Source: Bin87 sp965222895
GTDB taxonomy: Bacteria; Chloroflexota; Dehalococcoidia; Lucifugimonadales; UBA3495
Assembly: GCA_965222895.1 (NCBI GenBank)
Contig: CBDCVB010000002.1
Location: 124,001 to 188,000, forward strand
Direction: 5' to 3'
Length of the DNA stretch: 64,000 nucleotides
This document shows positions 1-6,618 of the stretch, one piece after another. A program made the translations under genes and the position numbers. A model generated the notes under the pieces. The model saw only the letters and a program-made list of their open reading frames with translations. It ran no database searches and was not told the origin of the DNA. Numbering within the stretch: the first letter of the stretch is position 1; each line of letters starts with the position of its first letter.

Positions 1-1
1 C

Positions 2-304
2 GAATACCAGTGGTATCCCCGCGGCATCTGCGCCAACTGCTGGAGCGAGAACATCCGGTGGGTACAATCCAGCGGCCGGGGTACGGTCTGGACTTACACC
101 ATAACCCAGCAGAACCGCACCACCGGGTTCGCTGAGATGGTGCCCTACGTCCTGGCGCTGGTTGAACTGGAAGAAGGTGTGCGGATGTTCACCAACATCG
201 TGGACTGCGCACCCGGGGATGTAGAGATCGGCATGGCCGTGGAAGTAACCTTCCAGACCGCCACCCCACAAATCAGCATCCCCTACTTCAAACCGGCTGG
301 GTAG
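2..304 (+). CDS. Zn-ribbon OB-fold protein, 3' end only
   Basis: The window opens inside this gene; the visible reading frame gives about 100 residues and ends at TAG 302-304. A cysteine pair in ICANCWSEN, followed by W and then SSGRGTVWTYT, matches the rubredoxin-like zinc ribbon leading into the OB-fold of the DUF35/ChsH2-like family. These small proteins partner thiolases, acyl-CoA lyases or MaoC-type dehydratases in acyl-CoA metabolism and probably bind acyl-CoA. The C-terminal half (YVLALVELEEGVRMFTNIV) is the OB-fold. The usual first CxxC of the ribbon lies upstream of the window, and the thiolase partner, if any, would also be there. Confidence 0.85.
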   Translation, partial: EYQWYPRGICANCWSENIRWVQSSGRGTVWTYTITQQNRTTGFAEMVPYVLALVELEEGVRMFTNIVDCAPGDVEIGMAVEVTFQTATPQISIPYFKPAG

Positions 305-328
305 TTCACGGAGACACCCGCAATGCGG

Positions 329-366
329 AACCCCGCCGGTGCGCTTGCTCGGCGGGGTTTTTATTT
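329..366 (+). terminator. Intrinsic terminator after the OB-fold gene
   Basis: A perfect 10-bp stem, AACCCCGCCG at 329-338 and CGGCGGGGTT at 350-359, encloses an 11-base loop and runs straight into TTTTTATTT. It lies 25 bases after the stop codon and is a classical Rho-independent terminator for the rightward gene. It also separates that gene from the leftward accessory block. Confidence 0.9.
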
Positions 367-409
367 GAGGGTCAGCCATAGTAGGGGTCGGTGTGAATGC
401 TCCGCGAAG

Positions 410-1219
410 TCAGCCGTGCGGCAGGGTAATTCTGTACCGGGCTGACTTCAGCAAGCGGATGCTGTTGTAATCGTTCGGGTCGTCGAACTCGAAGTGCCAG
501 AGATGGTATTCGTTGTTTCTGGTACGCTGGAAGAAGAGCGTTGAGACCGGTTTTGTAGTGTGATTCTGCCACTGACGAAACGGGTAATAGAGCTGTCTGA
601 TGATCGTATTTGTGGCGGTTCCGCTTTTGGCTTCGATCAATACTACCTGGTTGGCTCCTTCGTAACCAGCATCAACTTCGGTTTGCACGCCGTCCACGGA
701 AATCTGAAACCGACCGGCGAGAAGATTGAACGTTGAGGAGTATCTCTCCTCTCGTATGGTAAGTACCAGCGAATCGTCACCGATGAAACGCCCGATCAGA
801 CCTAGTGCGTAAGCATGATCTATGTGCTGCGTTACTGAGTTTCCTATTTCTATCGTCTCCAGTGCAAAAGGAAGTGGGCAGTGGTAATCCTCCAGCGACG
901 ATTCAATCAGTGGGACATCGACATAGCCTTCCCCTTTGACGATGACGTAATGACCACGCATAACCGGCAAAATGAAAAGCCCCTTCTTGCGAAAAAATAG
1001 CGGGCGATCCTCTCTGCTGACCTGCTGGCACAGTATCCGCACTTCCTTCTCGCTTGGGCGCTTGAAATCTTGGCAAGCTACGTTTATTTGTTGTGCCGAT
1101 AGCGGAAACGGCACTGCGTCAAAATCATGCTTGTCAATTTCATAGCGCTCGCAAATCGCGTTCCAACTAGCAGTATGTCCAGATTGAGAGGTGGTGACGA
1201 GAGTCATCAGAATTTCCAT
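410..1219 (-). CDS. PD-(D/E)XK restriction-endonuclease-like protein
   Basis: A 269-residue protein. Around residues 185-205 the segment TEVDAGYEGANQVVLIEAKS gives an acidic residue in one strand and E-A-K in the next, the D...ExK core of PD-(D/E)XK nucleases, followed by an IIRQLYYPFRQW helix. The N-terminal part resembles regions seen in type II restriction-like proteins of unknown specificity. It is the last gene of a leftward trio (1521-2246, 1295-1549, this gene), 75 bases after the zinc-ribbon gene. No DNA methyltransferase is nearby, so a standard restriction-modification system is not complete here. Base composition is visibly lower in GC than the rest of the window, suggesting transfer. 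The exact family is not certain. Confidence 0.6.
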   Translation of the reverse strand: MEILMTLVTTSQSGHTASWNAICERYEIDKHDFDAVPFPLSAQQINVACQDFKRPSEKEVRILCQQVSREDRPLFFRKKGLFILPVMRGHYVIVKGEGYVDVPLIESSLEDYHCPLPFALETIEIGNSVTQHIDHAYALGLIGRFIGDDSLVLTIREERYSSTFNLLAGRFQISVDGVQTEVDAGYEGANQVVLIEAKSGTATNTIIRQLYYPFRQWQNHTTKPVSTLFFQRTRNNEYHLWHFEFDDPNDYNSIRLLKSARYRITLPHG

Positions 1220-1294
1220 CCTTGCGGGCTCTAGTTGGTATCTTTCGGCTGTTTACAAGAAGGCTTTGGCCGAGTGCAGTCGCAATTGAGACGA

Positions 1295-1549
1295 CTACTC
1301 TATAATTATTCCGGCCAATTCCTCAATCTCAATGGGTTCGTGGCATATGTTGCAAAAGAGTTCCAAAATTGCGGGGTCGGTGAACTCCGACCGCAAGTGA
1401 ACCAGATTATCACCTTCGGCGCGATAAACCTGATATGTGTCGAAGTCTCCTCTGACCTCGTCTGAACCACACACTGTGCAAGCGTATTTCGGCTGTGCAT
1501 CGTTATTGCCAATGACCATTTCACCACCTTCCTCGGATGTGCTTGTCAT
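1295..1549 (-). CDS. Small zinc-ribbon-like protein
   Basis: 84 residues with two cysteine pairs, CTVCGSDEV near residue 24 and LFCNICHEPIE near residue 66, spaced as in a zinc ribbon, plus an acidic C-terminus. Its start overlaps the end of the upstream nuclease-like gene by 29 bases, so the two are probably translationally coupled. Function is unknown. Its place between two nuclease-like genes suggests an accessory DNA- or protein-binding subunit, but that is inference from position only. An overlapping alternative frame (1306-1527) lacks the cysteine pattern and is a shadow. Confidence 0.6.
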   Translation of the reverse strand: MTSTSEEGGEMVIGNNDAQPKYACTVCGSDEVRGDFDTYQVYRAEGDNLVHLRSEFTDPAILELFCNICHEPIEIEELAGIIIE

Positions 1550-2246
1550 CGAGATCGTCGATACTCATAAATTTCACTCGCCCGCGAATTTCGTGGAAAG
1601 TGTCCAGTTCGATTCTGTCGGCAAAGTGAGGCTGACGCCATGCCGGAGCAACGATTTTGAGCTGGGTATAGAAATCGCGCAGTTCGTTGAACTTAATCAA
1701 CGAGTTTCGCATATCGGTTGACATTTCCACCTCAAACATTTCCGCGGGCATATCGCGCCTATTGAACCAGATCACGTCCACGGACGTTGCTCGGCGCATG
1801 AAATTCTCATAGCCAAAGTTGGGGAGCTTTACCAAATCACAGACATCGCCAAGTTTCTGATTCCCGATCATTTTGTTTCTGTCTTGCGCAGGCACATACG
1901 TTTTGTAATTCTGCCTGTTGCCAATTTCAATCAGCAAACCCTGATAGTACGAATGGTTTCGTTCCTCAGCTTGGGGCGCAATTTCTCCATCCGGTGAGAG
2001 GCCATACTCTTTTTCATACTTTGGCGCAAGGTCCTTGAGGCAGTAAAGCCCTCGTTTCAGGACATGGAATTGATCGGACTTTTGCCTTACGATACGCCGT
2101 ATCGTCGCCTCTGGCGTTTTGGTTTCCCAGTTCATTCCATAGCCGCCCGGAGAAAGAAGGACATTATTCAATTGTGACAACGTAGCAATGCCGCCAAGTT
2201 GCGTGAGCGCAGACAAGACCTGCGCCCACTGAGGATGTTTGCTCAT
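1521..2246 (-). CDS. Winged-helix plus PD-(D/E)XK nuclease-like protein
   Basis: 241 residues. The first 75 (WAQVLSALTQLGGIATLSQL ... ATIRRIVRQ ... GLYCLK) look like a HARE/winged-helix domain of the type found at the front of restriction endonucleases. The second half contains ATSVDVIWFN followed by FEVEMSTD, giving D...ExE at the positions of a nuclease core. It is the first gene of the leftward trio and sits behind a recognisable promoter with an inverted repeat. An N-terminal DNA-binding domain next to that repeat raises the possibility of autoregulation. GC content is low relative to neighbours. Nuclease activity and specificity cannot be told from sequence. Confidence 0.6.
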   Translation of the reverse strand: MSKHPQWAQVLSALTQLGGIATLSQLNNVLLSPGGYGMNWETKTPEATIRRIVRQKSDQFHVLKRGLYCLKDLAPKYEKEYGLSPDGEIAPQAEERNHSYYQGLLIEIGNRQNYKTYVPAQDRNKMIGNQKLGDVCDLVKLPNFGYENFMRRATSVDVIWFNRRDMPAEMFEVEMSTDMRNSLIKFNELRDFYTQLKIVAPAWRQPHFADRIELDTFHEIRGRVKFMSIDDLDDKHIRGRW

Positions 2247-2283
2247 GGCTTGAGCTCCTAACCCCTAGTTTTGAAGCATCTAC

Positions 2284-2326
2284 TGCTGTTCTACAGCACT
2301 ATACGAGATCAAAAAATCGATCGCAA
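2284..2326 (-). promoter_or_regulatory. Promoter and inverted repeat of the nuclease trio
   Basis: Read leftward: a -35 like TTGCGA (2321-2326), a 17-base spacer, a -10 like TATAGT (2298-2303), then a perfect inverted repeat TGCTGT-tct-ACAGCA (2284-2298) beginning at the -10 and covering the likely transcription start. The start codon at 2246 follows about 38 bases later. The repeat is a plausible operator. Confidence 0.5.
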
Positions 2327-2336
2327 GGCCATTCTG

Positions 2337-2612
2337 TCAGCCAAAAATATCCGAGTGCGTACCCGTGTGCATTAGTGTAATGATAACTCCGTCATCACCC
2401 CAGACCAGCAGCTAGTCCGGTTCGATATGATATTCCCAGAGCGGATACCAATTCCCGATGAGTTGGTGAGCGCTATGCCTGAGGGCCAGGGTTTCGCCGG
2501 ACAGCAGATTCGCAACAATATCATCAAGCTTATCAATGTGCATCCCTCGCCGGCGAACTCGTCTTTCATCCCGTCGAAAGCGTGCGCTGGTGTGAAGCTC
2601 ACGTATCTTTAT
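2337..2612 (-). pseudogene. YafQ-type RelE toxin, inactivated by amber codon
   Basis: Read leftward, the frame gives LHTSARFRRDERR ... GETLALRHSAHQLIGNWYPL then WEYHIEPD, TAG (2412-2414), LLVWGDDGVIITLMHTGTHS then DIFG and TGA. This is a full-length (about 91 codon) YafQ mRNA-interferase, with the HSDIF motif carrying the catalytic histidine near the end. The conserved HIEPDWLL motif has its tryptophan codon (TGG) changed to TAG. The expected start, 14 bases inside the end of the antitoxin gene, reads ATA instead of ATG. Two independent lesions make it very likely that no active toxin is produced, unless the amber codon is read through. Confidence 0.85.
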
Positions 2613-2895
2613 TCAGGTCGGCACGCATTTCCGCCAGGCTGGCATATTTCTTTATGCCTGTACCGGCGTGGACCTCCTGAATAGCCGCCTGCGTTTCCTC
2701 GTTGGGAATCAGCTCTGTGATGGGAAAGGCTCCGTGCAGCGCCGTCTGCTTGTAAAAAATGCTGATGGCCTCTTCCGGCGACATTCCCATGCCCGCAAAA
2801 ATCTCCTCGGCCTTTTGCACAACTTCGGGGTCGCGGTGGCGGGGCGTAATCTTTGGGTTTTTGCGGACCATATCCATCCTCTTCGTGTTGGACAT
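2599..2895 (-). CDS. RelB/DinJ-type antitoxin
   Basis: 98 residues. HRDPEVVQKAEEIFAGMGMS followed by PEEAISIFYKQTALHGAFP is the ribbon-helix-helix core of RelB/DinJ antitoxins, and the C-terminal part (VHAGTGIKKYASLAEMRADL) is the toxin-wrapping tail. The start was placed at Met 2893-2895 because the domain begins there; the frame stays open further upstream but overlaps the TPR gene. The partner toxin gene overlaps its end by 14 bases and is broken. The antitoxin itself looks intact and could still bind its own promoter or neutralise related toxins elsewhere in the genome. Confidence 0.85.
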   Translation of the reverse strand: MSNTKRMDMVRKNPKITPRHRDPEVVQKAEEIFAGMGMSPEEAISIFYKQTALHGAFPITELIPNEETQAAIQEVHAGTGIKKYASLAEMRADLNKDT

Positions 2896-2918
2896 TGCAG
2901 CCTCGGCCAGCGGCGTAC

Positions 2919-3284
2919 CTACCCCCACGCCCGCAGCCGTATCTCCTCGCTGGCGTCCATGTCGGCCTGGGCGGCTTCGGGCTGGTCGTTGAACAGGTGG
3001 GACAGCGACCGGCGGGAGTAGTAGTTGTCGTCGGCGGGGTTGATGCGGATGGCTTCGGTGAAGTCGGCGATGGATTGCGAATACTCGCCGACTTCGTACC
3101 ATGATATGCCGCGGTTGAACCAGGCATCGGCGTGGCCAGCGTCCAGCTCGATGGCCGTCGTGTAGTCGGCGATGGCCCGCTCGTACACCCCGTTCCGACT
3201 GTAACGGTTGCCTCGATCCACGTATTCTACCGCCGTCGTCGGCTCCGGCGGTGGTGTTGGCGTAGGACGGTTAGGCGCTGTCAT
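2919..3284 (-). CDS. TPR-repeat protein
   Basis: 121 residues. A proline/threonine-rich start of about 18 residues is followed by tandem tetratricopeptide repeats: YVDRGNRYSRNGVYERAIAD, then AWFNRGISWYEVGEYSQSIA, then a degenerate third (YYSRRSLSHLFNDQPEAAQA). TPRs mediate protein-protein contacts; no partner is suggested by the neighbourhood. The ATG at 3282-3284 lies inside a palindromic repeat arm (3280-3310), so the repeat may have supplied the start codon or cut off an original N-terminus such as a signal peptide. Confidence 0.75.
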   Translation of the reverse strand: MTAPNRPTPTPPPEPTTAVEYVDRGNRYSRNGVYERAIADYTTAIELDAGHADAWFNRGISWYEVGEYSQSIADFTEAIRINPADDNYYSRRSLSHLFNDQPEAAQADMDASEEIRLRAWG

Positions 3285-3310
3285 TGCGAGCGCAGCGTGG
3301 CAATCTCGTT
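3280..3310. repeat. Single arm of the palindromic MITE-like repeat
   Basis: The sequence GTCATTGCGAGCGCAGCG then TGGCAATCTCGT equals the short arm (arm B) of the element described at 4268-4415, without its partner arm. It overlaps the start codon of the leftward TPR gene. Confidence 0.8.
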
Positions 3311-3331
3311 CCGATTCTAAACGCCGTCCCC

Positions 3332-4123
3332 CTACATCACCGAGCGAACCAGGCCACCATCAACCAGCATTGTCGTGCCGGTCATGTAGCTGGAGCGAGT
3401 GGATGCCAAAAACGCCACCAGGTAAGCCAGTTCCTTCGGTTCGCCGATGCGCTTCAAGGCCGTCTGCTCGGCGCGTTGGGACAGTGCGTCCTCCACCGAA
3501 ATGCCCTGAGTGCGGGCGCGGTCTTCCACGTTTTCCATCATCCGCTCTGACATGATGCTGCCCGGACAAACGTTGTTGATGAGGATATTCTCGTGCCCCA
3601 CATCGTCAGCCAGGTTCTTCATAAAGCCGATGACGCCCATGCGGGTCGCCGCCGACAGCGCCAGGTTGGGGATGGGGGTGTACACCGTGCTGGCCAGGAT
3701 GTTGATGATGCGGCCGCCGCCCCGGGCGCGCAGGTGAGGCAACGCCTCGCGGGTCATGCGGGCAAAGAAAAACAGCGAACGGTTGGCCGACACCTGCCAC
3801 AGGGCTTCGGTTGAATCCTTGGCGTAGGCTTGCGGGGGCCCGCCCGAGTTGTTGACCATAATGTCGATCTGACCGAAATGGCTGGCAGTTTGGGCAACCA
3901 GATCCTGAATGGTGTCCTCGCGATCCAGGTCGCCGGCGAAGGTGAAAATTTCGGCGCCGGTGGCTGCCCGAATCTCGTCGGCAGTCCTTTCGAGGTCCGA
4001 TGCGGTGCGGGCACAGATGGCGACCCGCGCTCCCTCTTCCGCCAAAACCTCGGCGCAGGCGCGGCCCAGCCCCTTGCTGGCGCCGCCCACGATGGCGACC
4101 TTTCCGTTCAATTGCAAATCCAT
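3332..4123 (-). CDS. SDR-family oxidoreductase lacking the usual YxxxK
   Basis: 263 residues. The Rossmann start VAIVGGASKGLGRACAEVLA carries the NAD(P) loop, NNSGGPP is the conserved NNxG region, and ILASTVYTP holds the active-site serine region. Where classical SDRs have YxxxK, this protein reads LSAATRMGVIGF, so the catalytic Tyr and Lys are replaced by Ser and Arg. This fits the atypical beta-ketoacyl-ACP-reductase-like subgroup known to deviate from the SDR tetrad. The start at 4121-4123 is preceded by a good ribosome site (AGGAGG); the longer open frame upstream runs through a repeat and is not coding. Substrate unknown. Confidence 0.85.
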   Translation of the reverse strand: MDLQLNGKVAIVGGASKGLGRACAEVLAEEGARVAICARTASDLERTADEIRAATGAEIFTFAGDLDREDTIQDLVAQTASHFGQIDIMVNNSGGPPQAYAKDSTEALWQVSANRSLFFFARMTREALPHLRARGGGRIINILASTVYTPIPNLALSAATRMGVIGFMKNLADDVGHENILINNVCPGSIMSERMMENVEDRARTQGISVEDALSQRAEQTALKRIGEPKELAYLVAFLASTRSSYMTGTTMLVDGGLVRSVM

Positions 4124-4267
4124 TCTGTAGCCTCCTGAGCTGCTGCAAGGGATTATAACAGGCGCTCCATCCACCACCACATACGCACTTCGCATACGCA
4201 CTGCGCGGTCGGGGCCGGAAGCGTGCGCCCTGGCCGGTTGGTGGATCGTGCACATCCCACCGCACCC

Positions 4268-4415
4268 CTCACGCGTACCCACTTTGTCATTGCGAGCGCA
4301 GCGTGGCAATCTCGTCGTCGTAGTAACGGCGGTTCGCCGACGTGTGTTCAACCTCATCGAGATTGCCACGTCGCTATGCTCCTCGCAATGACAGATTAAA
4401 GTCGGTACGCGTGAG
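4268..4415. repeat. Palindromic MITE-like element, most complete copy
   Basis: 148 bp bounded by an exact 12-bp inverted repeat, CTCACGCGTACC (4268-4279) and GGTACGCGTGAG (4404-4415). Inside are facing arms: CATTGCGAGCGCAGCG + TGGCAAT (arm B) and the reverse complement of CATTGCGAGGAGCATAGCG + ACGTGGCAAT (arm A), around a centre with AACGGCGGTTCGCCG. It fills most of the gene-free stretch 4124-4458. Other copies lie at 3280, 25444, 28031, 41233 and 63434. It has no coding capacity and resembles REP/MITE-type elements mobilised in trans. Confidence 0.9.
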
Positions 4416-4442
4416 CCCCGCGCCCGCGTCGCAGCCGTGGTG

Positions 4443-4448
4443 TACAAT
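4443..4448 (+). promoter_or_regulatory. -10 element TACAAT, leaderless start
   Basis: TACAAT ends 10 bases before ATG 4459, which puts the expected transcription start 2-5 bases before the start codon. No Shine-Dalgarno sequence is visible. This suggests leaderless transcription of the inositol-phosphatase-family gene. Confidence 0.45.
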
Positions 4449-4458
4449 CGCGAGCATA

Positions 4459-5400
4459 ATGACGATGCCCGACGATGCCATCGCCCGCGATATAGAGTCC
4501 GCCGCTGTGGAGTTTGCCCGCGGGGCCGGCAAGTTGTTGTCCCACCATTTTGGCCGTGCGCTGAGCGTGGAGTACAAGGACAAGGCTCAGCAAGACCCGG
4601 TTACCTCAGCAGACAAGGAAACCCAGGAATACCTGGTTAACCGGATTGCCGAGCGGTTTCCAGAGCACGGTATTCTGGGCGAAGAGGACGCCGCCGACGC
4701 TGACGGCGAAAAACGGGCGGCAGATTTCCTGTGGGTGCTTGACCCGCTGGACGGCACCACCAATTTTATGAACGGGTTGCCGGTTTACGCATCGTCCATT
4801 GGTGTGCTGTATCGCGGGCGACCGCTGGTTGGAGCGGTTTTCATCCCGTGGCCCAGCGCGGGCGACGGCGTGGTGGTGCATTCCCGGGTCGGCGGCGGGG
4901 CCTTTCGCGATAGCGAGCCAGTATCGGTGTATCAGACCGACCGGCTGCGCGGCGACCGCCTGGTCGGCCTGCCCGGCTCATTCGGCGCTTCGACGCGCCT
5001 GGGCAAGGGGCTGAAGGGCCAACCCCTGGGGCAGCTGCGGGTTACCGGCAGTATCGCCTACGAGCTGGCGTTGACCGCGATGGGCGTGTTGCAGTTTGCC
5101 GTCATCGGTGCGCCGCGAATGTGGGATATGCTGGGTGGCGCAATCGCGGTGCAGGAAGCCGGCGGAACCGTGATGACGCGGTTGTCGGGCCGACGGCAGT
5201 GGCATCCGATGGATTCGCTGGTGCCCACTTGGGATGAACAGGCGCCGACGATGGCCGCACTGCGAAAATGGGTGGCGCCGCTGGTGGCCGCCAACCCGAC
5301 GCTGGCTCCGCTCATTGCCAACAACCTGCAACGGCGGCGGCGCCCGGTGCGAACCATGTGGCGGCGGATGAAGCGCGTCGTATCCCGACGCAAGCCCTAA
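4459..5400 (+). CDS. Inositol monophosphatase family protein
   Basis: 313 residues. Metal-binding motifs of the FIG/IMPase superfamily are all visible: GEEDA (near residue 75), then WVLDPLDGTTNFMNGLP (near 95-110), and the C-terminal APRMWDMLGGAI in place of the usual WDxAAG. It hydrolyses a sugar- or inositol-phosphate, or a related nucleotide such as PAP, with Mg2+. The family cannot be narrowed further. A basic tail of about 40 residues (RRRRPVRTMWRRMKRVVSRR) extends beyond the catalytic domain and is unusual. The start was placed at 4459 because the upstream open frame is read-through of the repeat and a -10 box lies directly in front. Confidence 0.85.
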   Translation: MTMPDDAIARDIESAAVEFARGAGKLLSHHFGRALSVEYKDKAQQDPVTSADKETQEYLVNRIAERFPEHGILGEEDAADADGEKRAADFLWVLDPLDGTTNFMNGLPVYASSIGVLYRGRPLVGAVFIPWPSAGDGVVVHSRVGGGAFRDSEPVSVYQTDRLRGDRLVGLPGSFGASTRLGKGLKGQPLGQLRVTGSIAYELALTAMGVLQFAVIGAPRMWDMLGGAIAVQEAGGTVMTRLSGRRQWHPMDSLVPTWDEQAPTMAALRKWVAPLVAANPTLAPLIANNLQRRRRPVRTMWRRMKRVVSRRKP

Positions 5401-5427
5401 CTTCAACGCCCCGGCAATCTAACGACT

Positions 5428-6615
5428 TCAGGCGTCGGGCCCCCTCAGCAAGTCCAGGTATTTGTACCCGGAGCCGGTGTTCAGCAGCACCACTTCCTCG
5501 TCAGGCCCGATACTGCCGTCGGCGAGCAGCCGCTCCAACCCAACCAGCGTCGCCGCACCCTCAGGGCAGGCGATGATTCCTTCAGCGGAGGCGAGACGGT
5601 ACATGGCGTCGATCATATCGTCATCGCTGACGGCCAGTGCGCCGCCACCAGTTTCGCGGATCGCCTTCAGGATAAGATAGTCGGCAAAGGGGCCGGGCAC
5701 GCGCAGACCGTCGGCTTTGGTAGTTGCGTTGGGCCAGGCTTCGGCGGTATCCGCGCCATCGTTCCAAGCCTTTACGATGGGCTGGCACCCATCGGCCTGC
5801 ACCGCGTAGAAGCGGGGCGGAGCGCCCTCAATCCAGCCTAGTTCGAGCAATTCCTGAAACCCTTTGTACATACCGATGATGCCCGTACCGCCGCCGGTGG
5901 GATACACGATGGCGTCGGGCATACGCCAGCCGAGCTGCTGGGCAATCTCCAGACCCATCGTTTTCTTACCTTCCGCACGGCACGGTTCTTTCAGTGTGGA
6001 GAGGTCAAACAAACCCTGCTCGGCGGCGATGCCGACCGCGATCCGCCCGGCGTCGCTGATGAGTCCATCAACCAGGTTCAGCTCGGAGCCGGCGACGATG
6101 GATTCCTTTTTGTTGGAGTCCGGAGCGTCCTGGGGCATGAACACCTTGACCGGAGTGCCGGCCCGGGCGCAGTAAGCCGCCGCCGCGCCGGCCGCATTCC
6201 CGGCCGAGGGCATGGTGAAACCTCGCGCTCCCATCTCCCAGGCTTTGGACACGGCGGCGGCGATGCCGCGAGCCTTGAAGGTGCCGGTGGGATTCAGCCC
6301 TTCTTCCTTGATGAGCAGCCGGCGTACCCCAACCTGCCTGGCCAGCGTTTTTGCATCGAGCAGTGGCGTACCGCCTTCACCCAGAGTGATGACGGCGTTT
6401 GGGTCGGACACCGGCAGCAATTCGTTGAACCGCCACATATTGGAATCGCGGCTGTTGAAATCCGAGCGCGCAACCTCCCGGCGCAGACGCGGCAGGTCGT
6501 AACGCACGAACAAAACTTTGCCGCAGCATTCGCTGACCGTTGCCAAACCATCGTAGGGCGCAGCGCTGCCGCACATGGTGCATTCCAGGTGGTCGATATA
6601 ACTAAAAGGCGGCAT
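5428..6615 (-). CDS. Threonine synthase-like PLP enzyme
   Basis: 395 residues. The N-terminus carries a short Cys-rich segment (LECTMCGSAA ... SECCGKV), as in many bacterial threonine synthases. The PLP lysine lies in NPTGTFKARG (about residue 115), the substrate loop is PSAGNAAGAAAAY, and the glycine-rich phosphate loop is PTGGGTGIIGMYKG. The enzyme would convert O-phosphohomoserine to threonine; a related beta-replacement or dehydratase role is possible because no homoserine gene is adjacent. It starts 3 bases after the NYN gene on the same strand, so both may be cotranscribed. Confidence 0.85.
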   Translation of the reverse strand: MPPFSYIDHLECTMCGSAAPYDGLATVSECCGKVLFVRYDLPRLRREVARSDFNSRDSNMWRFNELLPVSDPNAVITLGEGGTPLLDAKTLARQVGVRRLLIKEEGLNPTGTFKARGIAAAVSKAWEMGARGFTMPSAGNAAGAAAAYCARAGTPVKVFMPQDAPDSNKKESIVAGSELNLVDGLISDAGRIAVGIAAEQGLFDLSTLKEPCRAEGKKTMGLEIAQQLGWRMPDAIVYPTGGGTGIIGMYKGFQELLELGWIEGAPPRFYAVQADGCQPIVKAWNDGADTAEAWPNATTKADGLRVPGPFADYLILKAIRETGGGALAVSDDDMIDAMYRLASAEGIIACPEGAATLVGLERLLADGSIGPDEEVVLLNTGSGYKYLDLLRGPDA

Positions 6616-6618
6616 ACA

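Noticed and set aside
2427..2684. Rightward 85-residue ORF over the toxin region
   Set aside because: It is antisense to the recognisable YafQ and DinJ sequences and has no family features.
3332..4447. Longer version of the SDR protein starting at 4447
   Set aside because: The extra 108 residues read through a repeat element and have no conserved sequence; a strong ribosome site precedes 4123.
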